Positions 32,541 to 41,202 of a stretch of DNA of 64,000 nucleotides are shown piece after piece. Made by a program: the position numbers and the translations under genes. The notes under the pieces are model-generated. The model ran no database searches and had not been told where the DNA came from. It saw nothing but the letters and a program-made list of their open reading frames with translations. Each line of letters opens with the position of its first letter. Position 1 is the stretch's first letter. The stretch spans positions 1 to 64,000 of the forward strand of contig CAJUDS010000001.1 of the NCBI GenBank assembly GCA_910585345.1, given 5' to 3'. The DNA comes from an uncultured Lachnospiraceae bacterium. Its GTDB lineage: Bacteria > Bacillota > Clostridia > Lachnospirales > Lachnospiraceae.

Positions 32541-34763
32541 ATGAAAAAAAGTAAAGCGATCATAATTCTGACAGTGACCGTTCTGCTGTTGGCATTTTTG
32601 TCGTATACGGCAGTATGCGGCTTCCCTGTGGGAATGGAGGAAAATCCGGAGACGGGAGAAAAAGAAGTCGTGCTGGCCGGAGCGGCGTCCGATATTAAGC
32701 AGGGTCTGGATCTGGCCGGAGGCGTAAGTATTACCTATCAGGTCGTGGGGGAAGGAACCCCCTCCGAAGCCGATATGAATGATACGATTTATAAGCTGCA
32801 GCGCCGTGTGGAGAGTTATAGTACGGAGGCGCAGGTCTATCAGGAAGGCGCAGACAGAATCAATATTGAGATTCCCGGTGTGTCTGATGCCAATGCGATT
32901 CTGGAAGAGCTTGGAAAGCCGGGTTCGCTGTCTTTTATGTCCGCAAACGGCGCGGAGGTGCTTTCCGGTACAGATGTCGCCGATGCGCAGGCAGGCACCC
33001 AGCAGGATAAGATGGGAAACAGCCAGTATGTGGTACAATTGACACTGACGGAGGAAGGAGCCACCAAATTTGCGGTAGCTACCGCACTGGCAGCGCCAAA
33101 CCACGATATTATTTTTATTCTGTATGACGGCATGATCGTCAGCGCCCCTTCCGTGAATGAGGAAATCAAAGACGGTATGGCGGTCATCACAGGCATGAGC
33201 AGTTTTGAAGAAGCAGAGCGTCTTGCTTCTACGATCCGTATCGGCGGCCTGAAACTGGAACTGGAAGAACTGCGTTCCAATGTTGTCGGCGCCCAGCTTG
33301 GTTCCGAAGCAATTCGGACAAGCCTCAAAGCCGGGGCCATCGGTATGGCGCTGGTGGTGCTTTTTATGATCGTAGTTTATCTTGTTCCCGGTATTGCGGC
33401 TTCCATCGCGCTTGGCATTTACGTGGGACTGATTGTTGTCTTGCTGAACGCATTTGACATTACACTGACGCTGCCGGGCATTGCGGGTATTATTTTGTCA
33501 ATTGGTATGGCGGTGGATGCCAATGTGATTATTTTTGCCAGAATCCGGGAAGAACTGGCGACGGGTAAGACCGTACAGTCGTCCATGAAGATCGGTTTTC
33601 AGAAAGCCTTGTCTGCCATTATCGACGGTAATGTGACAACATTGCTGGCAGCTCTGGTGCTGGGCATAAAGGGCAGCGGCAGTGTGCGGGGATTTGCACA
33701 GACACTGGCTCTCGGTATCATCGTTTCAATGTTTACCGCGCTGTTTATTACACGGATGATTTTAAACGCCATGTTTGCGCTCGGCTTAAAAGACGTCAGA
33801 TTTTTCGGTGTGGCAAAAGAGAGAAAAACGTGGAATTTCCTTTCTAAAAAGGCAGTGTTTTTTGCCTGCTCGCTGCTTGTGATTGCAGCCGGATTCATCT
33901 GCATGGGGCTCAATACATCGGGCACCGGCGATCCGCTGAATTACAGTCTTGAGTTTAAGGGCGGTACATCGACGAACATAACGTTCAATGAGGATATGAG
34001 CATTGAAGATATCGATGCCCAGGTAGTGCCGGTCATTGAAGAGATTACGGGAGACGGTAATGTACAGACGCAAAAGGTGAGCGGCACCAACGAGGTCATT
34101 GTAAAGACACGGACTCTTTCTGTGGACGAGAGGGAGATGTTAAACGCTAAGATGGCGGAAGACTTCGGCGTGGATACGGAAAAGATCACGGCGGAGACGA
34201 TCAGCTCCACGATCAGTTCGGAGATGCGCGGCGACGCGATCATCGCAGTGGCAATCGCTACGGTCTGTATGCTGCTCTATATCTGGCTGCGGTTCAAGGA
34301 TATCCGCTTTGCCGCCAGCGCTGTGATCTGCCTTCTGCATGATGTGCTGGTGGTACTGGCTTTCTATGCGGCGGCGAAGGTATCCGTTGGCAGTACTTTT
34401 ATCGCGTGTATGCTGACGATTGTCGGCTACTCGATCAATGCCACAATTGTGATCTTTGACAGAATCCGTGAAAATATAGGTATGGCGAAGAAAAATACGG
34501 AGCTTGCGGAGGTGGTTAATACAAGTATTACGCAGACGCTTTCCAGAAGTATTTTCACATCTCTGACAACGTTTTTTATGATAGCGGCGTTGTTTATGCT
34601 GGGCGTCTCTTCGATCCGGGAATTTGCGCTGCCGCTGATGGTAGGCATTTTGTGCGGCACATATTCTTCCATTTGTCTGGCGGGAGCTCTGTGGTATGTG
34701 CTGCGTACCAGAATAACAGGAAGCCGGAAAGCTGACGGGAAGCCGGCGAAAAAAGAAAAATAA
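32541..34763 (+). CDS. secDF: Fused preprotein translocase subunits SecD-SecF
   Basis: 740 residues from ATG 32541, behind AAGGAG; an open frame to 32439 lies within scfB. SecD half (about 1-420): signal anchor, LDLAGGVSITYQV, the periplasmic P1 region, and a membrane block with AVDANVIIFARIREE. SecF half (about 435-735): SLEFKGGTSTNI and TIVGYSINATIVIFDRIREN. It uses the proton or sodium gradient to help Sec export. One chain rather than two, as in Bacillus and several Clostridia. It closes the scf unit; a terminator follows. Confidence 0.95.
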   Translation: MKKSKAIIILTVTVLLLAFLSYTAVCGFPVGMEENPETGEKEVVLAGAASDIKQGLDLAGGVSITYQVVGEGTPSEADMNDTIYKLQRRVESYSTEAQVYQEGADRINIEIPGVSDANAILEELGKPGSLSFMSANGAEVLSGTDVADAQAGTQQDKMGNSQYVVQLTLTEEGATKFAVATALAAPNHDIIFILYDGMIVSAPSVNEEIKDGMAVITGMSSFEEAERLASTIRIGGLKLELEELRSNVVGAQLGSEAIRTSLKAGAIGMALVVLFMIVVYLVPGIAASIALGIYVGLIVVLLNAFDITLTLPGIAGIILSIGMAVDANVIIFARIREELATGKTVQSSMKIGFQKALSAIIDGNVTTLLAALVLGIKGSGSVRGFAQTLALGIIVSMFTALFITRMILNAMFALGLKDVRFFGVAKERKTWNFLSKKAVFFACSLLVIAAGFICMGLNTSGTGDPLNYSLEFKGGTSTNITFNEDMSIEDIDAQVVPVIEEITGDGNVQTQKVSGTNEVIVKTRTLSVDEREMLNAKMAEDFGVDTEKITAETISSTISSEMRGDAIIAVAIATVCMLLYIWLRFKDIRFAASAVICLLHDVLVVLAFYAAAKVSVGSTFIACMLTIVGYSINATIVIFDRIRENIGMAKKNTELAEVVNTSITQTLSRSIFTSLTTFFMIAALFMLGVSSIREFALPLMVGILCGTYSSICLAGALWYVLRTRITGSRKADGKPAKKEK

Positions 34764-34774
34764 CAGAGAATTGC

Positions 34775-34808
34775 AGGAACCTTCTCAAAATGGGCAGGTT
34801 CCTTTTTC
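34775..34808 (+). terminator. secDF terminator
   Basis: AGGAACCT (34775-34782) pairs with AGGTTCCT (34796-34803), then T run. Confidence 0.8.
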
Positions 34809-34907
34809 CGCATAGGGAAAATGGGGTTTGGCAAAACGGCGGCGGAAGCCAAAAACAAGGTGTCCGCGTTTGTCCAGGCGGCGCAGTATGTATGTCAGGG
34901 GGAAAGG

Positions 34908-36647
34908 ATGAAGCGGGAAAAATGGTATCTGGCGGCCAAAAAGGCTGATTTTGAAAAAATAGGCAGAATGTTTTCTATCGATCCGGTAATTGCGCGTATT
35001 ATACGGAACCGGGATATCGAGGGGGAGAAGGCCACTGAGAAATATCTGTACGGCACGCTTGCCGATTTGTATGATCCGCTGTGTATGAAAGGGATTTCGG
35101 AGGCGTCGGCCCTTCTTATGCGGAAAATCAAAGCAGGCAGGAAAATACGCGTGATCGGGGACTATGATATTGACGGTATTATGTCTTCCTATATTTTAGC
35201 GACAGGGCTTGACATGCTGGGCGCTGTGGCAGATACGGTGATCCCGCACCGTATCCAGGACGGATACGGACTTAATGATGCACTGATCCGGGCGGCATAT
35301 GAGGACGGGGTTGATACAATCCTCACATGCGACAACGGGATTGCGGCATATGGTCAGACTGCATATGCAAATGCGTTGGGAATGACGGTTGTGGTGACAG
35401 ACCACCACGAAGTGCCCTATGAGGAGACGGAGCGCGGACGGGTGTATCAGTTACCGCCCGCCGCTGTGGTTGTGGATCCCAAACAGGAGGACTGCGGGTA
35501 CCCCTTTTCAGGCGTCTGCGGCGCCGTCGTTGCCATGAAACTGATGCAGGCGATGTTTGACGAAGCGGGAATCGGCAGCGCAGCGGCGCTGGATTTATTT
35601 TTGGAGATGGCTGCGTTTGCCACGGTAGGAGATGTGATGGAGCTGGTGGACGAAAACCGTATTCTGGTAAAATACGGCCTGCAGAGTATGCAGAATACGG
35701 CGAATCCAGGTCTGCGCGCTCTGATGGAGGTCAATGAACTTCTGGACAAAAAGCTGACGGCATATCATATCGGATTTGTACTGGGTCCCTGCCTGAACGC
35801 TACGGGCAGGTTGGATACGGCAGGGCGTGCATTGGCGCTGCTGCGGTGCAAGACGAGAGAAGAGGCGCTGCCGATTGCCATGGATCTGAAGCATCTGAAC
35901 GAGAGCCGGAAAGAGATGACACAGGAAGGCGTGGAACGGGCGCAGAAGCAGATCGAAGACGGCGGGATGCAGGACAGAAAGGTACTGGTCATTTACTTGC
36001 CGGACTGCCATGAAAGTCTGGCGGGCATCATAGCAGGCAGAATAAGGGAGCGATACGGTAAACCTGTATTTGTTCTGACAGACTCTGAAGAAGGCGTGAA
36101 GGGATCCGGGCGTTCAATCGCATCTTATTCCATGTATGAGGAAATGAGCAGATGCAAAGACTTATTTACAAAGTACGGCGGTCATAAAATGGCCGCAGGC
36201 CTTTCTCTGCCAAAGGAAAATGTAACCCTTTTTGCGGAACGGATTGAGGCGGGCTGCACATTGGCGGCGGCGGATTTTATGGAAAAGGTATCGATTGATG
36301 TGCAGATGCCTTTCGGTTATGTAAGCCACAGGCTGATCGAACAGTTTGCGCTTTTGGAGCCCTTTGGGAACGGTAACAGGAAGCCTCTTTTTGCGCAGAA
36401 AAATGTGTCGCTGCTTGGCAGCCGCATTGTGGGAAAAAATGGCCGTGTGGGCAGGTATACGGTATTGGATGAACAGGGGATGCGTTATGAACTGGTTTAT
36501 TTTGGCGAACAGGAGGAGCTGCTCTCGTGCTGGCAGAAACATGGGAAAATACATGTGGCATATTGTCCGGAACTGCATACATACCGCGGCAGAACAGAAA
36601 TACAATATGTGATGCAGGGATTTATGCCGGTATCGGGCGGCGCATAA
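34908..36647 (+). CDS. recJ: Single-stranded-DNA exonuclease RecJ
   Basis: 579 residues from ATG 34908 (GGGGGAAAGG). DHH domain with IGDYDIDGIMSSYILATGLD, CDNGIAAY and TDHHEVP; DHHA1 domain with FTKYGGHKMAAGLSL; C-terminal OB fold. Normal length for Firmicute RecJ. It degrades single-stranded DNA 5' to 3' in recombination and repair. In B. subtilis recJ is near secDF as well, supporting the call. Confidence 0.92.
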   Translation: MKREKWYLAAKKADFEKIGRMFSIDPVIARIIRNRDIEGEKATEKYLYGTLADLYDPLCMKGISEASALLMRKIKAGRKIRVIGDYDIDGIMSSYILATGLDMLGAVADTVIPHRIQDGYGLNDALIRAAYEDGVDTILTCDNGIAAYGQTAYANALGMTVVVTDHHEVPYEETERGRVYQLPPAAVVVDPKQEDCGYPFSGVCGAVVAMKLMQAMFDEAGIGSAAALDLFLEMAAFATVGDVMELVDENRILVKYGLQSMQNTANPGLRALMEVNELLDKKLTAYHIGFVLGPCLNATGRLDTAGRALALLRCKTREEALPIAMDLKHLNESRKEMTQEGVERAQKQIEDGGMQDRKVLVIYLPDCHESLAGIIAGRIRERYGKPVFVLTDSEEGVKGSGRSIASYSMYEEMSRCKDLFTKYGGHKMAAGLSLPKENVTLFAERIEAGCTLAAADFMEKVSIDVQMPFGYVSHRLIEQFALLEPFGNGNRKPLFAQKNVSLLGSRIVGKNGRVGRYTVLDEQGMRYELVYFGEQEELLSCWQKHGKIHVAYCPELHTYRGRTEIQYVMQGFMPVSGGA

Positions 36648-36705
36648 GAATCCGGCTGTTTGGGGATCGTGCGCAGAGCGGACTATGGAGGAGAGGAAAC
36701 AGGAG

Positions 36706-37827
36706 ATGAAGGAAAAACGTCTGGAATATATTGATATGCTAAAAGGAGTCGGCATTATTCTTGTGGTGATCGGCCATTCCACCTATGTATCGGAAAATGT
36801 GCTGACATGGCTTGCATCCTTTCATATGCCGTTGTTCTTTCTTGTCTCAGGTATGCTGTTTGCCTATAAACATTCGCAGCAGGAAGCGTTTGGAAGCTAT
36901 GTGCGGAAACGGTTCTGCGGTATGATGATTCCTTATTTCTGGTTTAGCCTGATTTATATTGGCGTGGATTATTATTACTTGTATGCGCATCCGGAAGTCG
37001 TGAATCAGGCGTTTATCAATACGGCTGTTCTGCAGGCTCTTTCATTTTATGGAATATCCGTGCTGTGGTTTCTGCCGGCAGTCTTTATGGGAGAAATCTG
37101 CTTTTATGTTCTGATGAAAAGGCAGTATCCTGTGTGGCTGCTTGCGGTAATCGGATTTTTGTGCGCATGGGCGCCCGTTGCAGGCAAAAATCTGATTGAG
37201 CGTTTTATGAAAATGGAAGAGAGCATTGTTTTAGGGTGGACCGGCAGTCTGCTTCTGGCTTTGCTGCGTGTCTTTCCGGCGCTTGTATTTCTTATGGCCG
37301 GTTACGGTCTGTACCGTTTGTCTTTGCGGATACGTTTGAAAGCGTATCAGGAGGTGCTGCTTGGTGTGTTGTGTCTGTTTCTGCATGCTGCGGCAGCATT
37401 TGCAAACGGCAGAGTGGACCTGCATTTTCTTGTATTCAATCATGTTGCTTATTTTTATCTGGGCGCCTGCAGCGCGGTTATAGGGCTGACGCTGATTTTC
37501 CGCCACGTAAAGAGATTGTGGCTGTTGGCTTTTTTGGGCAGCAATTCTCTGATTGTGATGCTGACCCATCTGGACTGTCAGGTGATGAGCACGGCAATCC
37601 GCTTTGCAGCGGGTATGAACCAGTTTATTCCAAGGGCGAAAAATATCATGTTTTATGTGAATTTATATGGGTTTCTGCTGATCAGTGAACTGGTTTTGAT
37701 TGTGGTGGTAAACAGAATCGGGTTCTTCCTGATTGGCAGGAAGAGCCCGATCAAAATGGAAAAGCCGGAAGCATGGGTAAAAATAATGAAAAAGCTGCGG
37801 TTAAAGAAATTTAAAAGAATAAAGTAA
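36706..37827 (+). CDS. Membrane acyltransferase, acyltransferase_3 family
   Basis: 373 residues from ATG 36706 (GGAGGAGAGG upstream; ATG 36685 lacks an RBS). About ten membrane spans. Early block RLEYIDMLKGVGIILVVIGH with the conserved GH, then FHMPLFFLVSGMLF and RKRFCGMMIPYFWF, typical of OafA/WecH-like O-acyltransferases that acetylate surface sugars. Target unknown; no glycan genes surround it. Convergent with the DUF4397 gene. Confidence 0.85.
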   Translation: MKEKRLEYIDMLKGVGIILVVIGHSTYVSENVLTWLASFHMPLFFLVSGMLFAYKHSQQEAFGSYVRKRFCGMMIPYFWFSLIYIGVDYYYLYAHPEVVNQAFINTAVLQALSFYGISVLWFLPAVFMGEICFYVLMKRQYPVWLLAVIGFLCAWAPVAGKNLIERFMKMEESIVLGWTGSLLLALLRVFPALVFLMAGYGLYRLSLRIRLKAYQEVLLGVLCLFLHAAAAFANGRVDLHFLVFNHVAYFYLGACSAVIGLTLIFRHVKRLWLLAFLGSNSLIVMLTHLDCQVMSTAIRFAAGMNQFIPRAKNIMFYVNLYGFLLISELVLIVVVNRIGFFLIGRKSPIKMEKPEAWVKIMKKLRLKKFKRIK

Positions 37828-37835
37828 ACCGCAGG

Positions 37836-38900
37836 TTATTTTCTGTCTTCTATGATTAGTGTGCGGATTGCAGTCGGGGATTCCGTCCAGTTGAACATGT
37901 AGACTGTGTATTGGGAACCGCTGCGGACTGTGATTTCGGTTGACAACAGCGCTTCGTTTCTGTTGGATACATAAATGTCATAATGGGCAGGAATGACTCT
38001 GACATAATTGGTAACTTCCATAAAAGCTACATTAGAGAATACGACGTTGCCCGAATAGGTGGAAAGCGTAAGCGGACCGGCATTGTAGGAAAGGTTGCAG
38101 GCCCGGATGCAGGCGCCGCCCATCGGCGTGTAGCATACGGCGTCATTAATTTCCACAAGGTCAAGCCCGCCGGCGGTATTGACGATAGCGACCGTCATAG
38201 TGGCGCCCACGGTGACGCGAATCTGTTTGCTGATAAAAATATAACCGTTTCTGCCGGCAACCGTGATTGTCTGGTAGCCGGAAGAAATTCTGCCATATTC
38301 GCTGACTTCCGCATACTCCAACGTATTCACTGCGGTACGGTTATTGATGGAGATGACAAAAGGATTGTATCCCACCGCTGCATTCAGGAAGCGTATCGTC
38401 CCATAGCTGCTGGAATTACAGTAGAAGCATGGCGTTACCGGGCGGGGCAGTACGGTGATAATCGTACCCTGGAAACCGGATGAATTGTTGCCGGAGAATA
38501 CGGGGCCTCCTTCTCCGGGGTTTGGCAGCGGAATAACAGGCATATTGTTAGTTCCGTTATTGCCTCCGGGGAATACGGGACCTCCTTCCCCGGGATTTGG
38601 TAATGGGATGACAGGGGTAGTGTCATTGCCGCCTCCGGGGAATACGGGGCCTCCCTCTCCGGGATTTGGCAATGGGATGACGGGGGTAGTGTCATTGCCG
38701 CCTCCGGGGAATACGGGACCTCCTTCCCCAGGATTTGGCAGCGGGACTACAGGCATATTTCTGCTGGAATTGCCGGCGTTTTGATTGGCGCTGCCGGGAT
38801 AGGCGGCTGCGCCTTCTCCGGGATTTGGCAGTGCAATCCCAGGAGCCGCAGCATTCCTTCCGCCGTTGTTATTCATGTACTCGAATTGGTTGGAATTCAT
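37836..38900 (-). CDS. Proline-rich repeat protein with DUF4397 domain
   Basis: 354 residues, no signal peptide. After an Asn-rich start, five to six copies of a 23-residue unit like PVIPLPNPGEGGPVFPGGG (about residues 22-140) are followed by two DUF4397-like beta-rich segments (TIRFLNAAVGYNPFVISINN, then CIRACNLSYNAGPLTL and YDIYVSN). DUF4397 proteins are usually exported surface proteins; here export is not obvious, which suggests a spore-coat or exosporium type protein, as for other Pro/Gly-repeat proteins without signal peptides. That role is inference. Confidence 0.75.
   Translation of the reverse strand: MNSNQFEYMNNNGGRNAAAPGIALPNPGEGAAAYPGSANQNAGNSSRNMPVVPLPNPGEGGPVFPGGGNDTTPVIPLPNPGEGGPVFPGGGNDTTPVIPLPNPGEGGPVFPGGNNGTNNMPVIPLPNPGEGGPVFSGNNSSGFQGTIITVLPRPVTPCFYCNSSSYGTIRFLNAAVGYNPFVISINNRTAVNTLEYAEVSEYGRISSGYQTITVAGRNGYIFISKQIRVTVGATMTVAIVNTAGGLDLVEINDAVCYTPMGGACIRACNLSYNAGPLTLSTYSGNVVFSNVAFMEVTNYVRVIPAHYDIYVSNRNEALLSTEITVRSGSQYTVYMFNWTESPTAIRTLIIEDRK
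38500..38850. repeat. 69-bp in-frame tandem repeats
   Basis: Repeats with a 69-base period encode the PNPGEGGPVFPG units of the DUF4397 protein. The inner two or three copies are nearly identical, the outer ones diverged, the usual pattern of expansion by slippage or unequal exchange. Confidence 0.85.
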
Positions 38901-38991
38901 AATAGCCCTCTTTTACGATAAGATATATTGTATTTTATGACCCGGCATGGGAAGTGTGCAAAAATTGGGCTGGGAATTCCTGAGAAGGGCG

Positions 38992-39165
38992 TTAGAAACC
39001 GGATGCTACAAAGCTGCGCATCTCTTCTTTTGTCTTGATTTGTCTTGCGCGTTCAATGACGGCTCTTTTTTCCGGATCGGAAAGCCTGGAAAAGCGGTTT
39101 AAGGCATCGAGATGCTTGGCAAGTTCCATTGAAAATCCGATCGGAAGTTCTTCATTTTTTACCAT
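38992..39165 (-). CDS. Small conserved-looking protein
   Basis: 57 residues from ATG 39165, with AGGGATAATT upstream. Sequence features: LPIGFSMELAKHLDALNRF, LSDPEKRAVIERARQI and KTKEEMRSFVASGF. Small helical proteins with ALNRFSxLS and a final KEEMRxxV occur widely in Clostridia; function unknown. It follows the BFD-type gene by two bases, so the two are one operon. Confidence 0.65.
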   Translation of the reverse strand: MVKNEELPIGFSMELAKHLDALNRFSRLSDPEKRAVIERARQIKTKEEMRSFVASGF

Positions 39166-39167
39166 AA

Positions 39168-39356
39168 TTATCCCTTTCTCTCTGCGGTAAACTGCTCCAC
39201 AAGCCGCTGCACATCCTCAAGACATGCGCCGCATACGGTGCCTGCGCCTGTGGCTTCCTGTACTTTTTCGAGCGTATCCGCACCGGCGTCAACAGCATCC
39301 TTGATCATGCCGGCGGTAACACTTAAACAGTTGCATACAATTTTATCAAGATTCAT
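39168..39356 (-). CDS. BFD-type (2Fe-2S)-binding protein
   Basis: 62 residues from ATG 39356 (AGGAAGG eight bases upstream). Four cysteines in the bacterioferritin-associated ferredoxin pattern: VCNCLSVTAGMI and GTVCGACLEDV. Binds one [2Fe-2S] cluster; likely an electron carrier or Fe-S donor. No bacterioferritin gene is nearby. A candidate promoter is on the minus strand at 39383-39410. Confidence 0.85.
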   Translation of the reverse strand: MNLDKIVCNCLSVTAGMIKDAVDAGADTLEKVQEATGAGTVCGACLEDVQRLVEQFTAERKG

Positions 39357-39382
39357 ATGTGATACCTTCCTTTCAGAGATAG

Positions 39383-39410
39383 GATATACGGAAATAAAAA
39401 ATTTATACAA
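39383..39410 (-). promoter_or_regulatory. Candidate promoter of the BFD-type gene
   Basis: Minus strand TTGTAT (39405-39410), 16-base spacer, TATATC (39383-39388). Confidence 0.4.
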
Positions 39411-39412
39411 AG

Positions 39413-39440
39413 AAAAACCTCCGGGGCAACGGAGGTTTTT
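39413..39440. terminator. Bidirectional terminator with no obvious gene
   Basis: AAAAACCTCCG (39413-39423) pairs with CGGAGGTTTTT (39430-39440) over GGGCAA. No annotated gene ends here on either strand. On the minus strand it would end something starting in 39441-39723, a strongly AT-rich stretch without an ORF; a small RNA is possible. Confidence 0.75.
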
Positions 39441-39723
39441 CTCTTCTTATGAGGGGGAGATAGTGAGTTGTTGTTCAACTATCTGAGTAATACTATAACC
39501 GATAAATGTGTTGAAAATGTGTACAGATTCTGAAATAAAACGTAATTTTATTAAGAAAAAATAAAGATGTAATGAAAAAAATGATAAGGGGAAAAGATCA
39601 CATCTGTTTTGGATTCAAAAAAATGTGCTTTCATTGAAAAGAGAATTGTTTTGTGCTATTTTATAGTAAGCGGTAAATAATGCGGTGCTGAAATAGCATT
39701 TGGGAAGGAAAAGAGGAACAGCT
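39441..39723. other. AT-rich gap before murE
   Basis: No gene seen. A candidate murE promoter is TTGAAA (39634-39639), 17 bases, TATTTT (39657-39662). Confidence 0.4.
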
Positions 39724-41202
39724 ATGTTTTGTGCTTCGAAATTGTTGGAAAGACTGGACTATACCTGTGTGAAGGGCAATCCTGACGCAGAGGTGGGAAC
39801 ACTTGTTTACGATTCCAGAAAGATAGAGAAAGACTGTATGTTTGTCTGTATTGCAGGCGCCAATGCGGACGGACACAGCTTTGCGGCGGAGGCGGAAGAG
39901 AAAGGCGCCGCCGTCATTGTGGCGGAAAAAGACGTGGAGCTTCCAAAAGACAGCGGTGTGACAGTCATCCGGGTGGCGGATACCAGATACGCGCTTGCTT
40001 TTTTGTCAGCAGCTTATTTCGGATATCCGGCGCAGCAGATGAAAATGATCGGTATCACAGGCACGAAGGGAAAGACGACGACCACGTATCTGGTAAAGTC
40101 AATACTGGAACATGCGGGAAGAAAGGTGGGACTTGTCGGCACGATCGAGGCAGTGATTGGCGACCGGCATATACCGGCGGATAATACTACGCCGGAATCC
40201 TATGTGCTGCAGAATTATTTCCGGCAGATGGCGGATGCGGGCTGTGACACCGTGGTAATGGAAGTATCATCTCAGGGGCTGATGATGCACAGAACACAGG
40301 GATTTACCTTTGATATCGGTATTTTTACCAATATTGAGCCGGATCATATCGGACCAAACGAGCATAAGGATTTTGCGGATTATATGGCCTGTAAGGGGCT
40401 TTTATTCCGGCAGTGCCGGGTTGGAATTGTTAATTGTGATGATGTCCACTGGCGGGATGTGACGAAGGGCCATACATGCAGGCTGGAAACCTACGGGTTT
40501 TCGAAAGGAGCGGATTTGCAGGCCTATGCTATGCAGCTTGTGACCAAACCGGGCAGTCTGGGTGTTGATTTTTCGGTCAGGGGGCTGATGGATTTGTCGG
40601 TTGAGACCAATACGCCGGGCAGATTCAGCGTTTATAACGCATTGACTGCAATTGCGATCTGCAGACATTTCGGCGTTTCCGGGGAGGATATCAAAGAAGC
40701 GTTGCTGCAGGCTCATGTAAAGGGCAGAATTGAGATCGTTCCCGTGTCAGATCATTTTACGCTGATGATTGACTATGCGCACAATGCGATGGCGCTCGAA
40801 AGCCTGCTGACGACACTGCGGGAGTATAAACCGCACCGCCTCGTCTGTCTTTTTGGCTGCGGCGGGAACCGTTCCAGGCTGCGCAGATATGAGATGGGGG
40901 AGGTCAGCGGCAGGCTGGCGGATCTGACGGTGATTACTTCGGATAACCCCAGATTTGAGGAGCCGCAGGAAATTATAGATGATATCAAGACGGGAATAGG
41001 AAGAACGGGCGGCAGGTATGTGGAAATCTGTGACAGGAAAGAGGCCATTGCCTATGTAATCGATCATGGGGAGCCGGGGGATATTATTGTACTGGCAGGA
41101 AAGGGACATGAAGATTATCAGGAGATCAGGGGACGAAAATATCCGATGGATGAAAGAACGCTGATTTCGGATATCCTGCGGGAGAGAGGCGCCTGTTTAT
41201 GA
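39724..41202 (+). CDS. murE: UDP-MurNAc-tripeptide synthetase MurE
   Basis: 492 residues from ATG 39724 (AAAGAGG upstream). Domain order of Mur ligases: N-terminal UDP-binding domain, central ATPase with GITGTKGKTTTTYLV, and C-terminal domain with TSDNPRFEEPQEIIDDI; the DNPR motif marks meso-diaminopimelate specificity. Adds the third residue to the peptidoglycan stem. The ATGA overlap with priA (4 bases) shows coupled translation. First gene of a long housekeeping series. Confidence 0.95.
   Translation: MFCASKLLERLDYTCVKGNPDAEVGTLVYDSRKIEKDCMFVCIAGANADGHSFAAEAEEKGAAVIVAEKDVELPKDSGVTVIRVADTRYALAFLSAAYFGYPAQQMKMIGITGTKGKTTTTYLVKSILEHAGRKVGLVGTIEAVIGDRHIPADNTTPESYVLQNYFRQMADAGCDTVVMEVSSQGLMMHRTQGFTFDIGIFTNIEPDHIGPNEHKDFADYMACKGLLFRQCRVGIVNCDDVHWRDVTKGHTCRLETYGFSKGADLQAYAMQLVTKPGSLGVDFSVRGLMDLSVETNTPGRFSVYNALTAIAICRHFGVSGEDIKEALLQAHVKGRIEIVPVSDHFTLMIDYAHNAMALESLLTTLREYKPHRLVCLFGCGGNRSRLRRYEMGEVSGRLADLTVITSDNPRFEEPQEIIDDIKTGIGRTGGRYVEICDRKEAIAYVIDHGEPGDIIVLAGKGHEDYQEIRGRKYPMDERTLISDILRERGACL

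Noticed and set aside
38500..38850. CRISPR array
   Set aside because: Repeats are directly adjacent, in frame, 69-base period and code for a Pro/Gly protein; no spacers.
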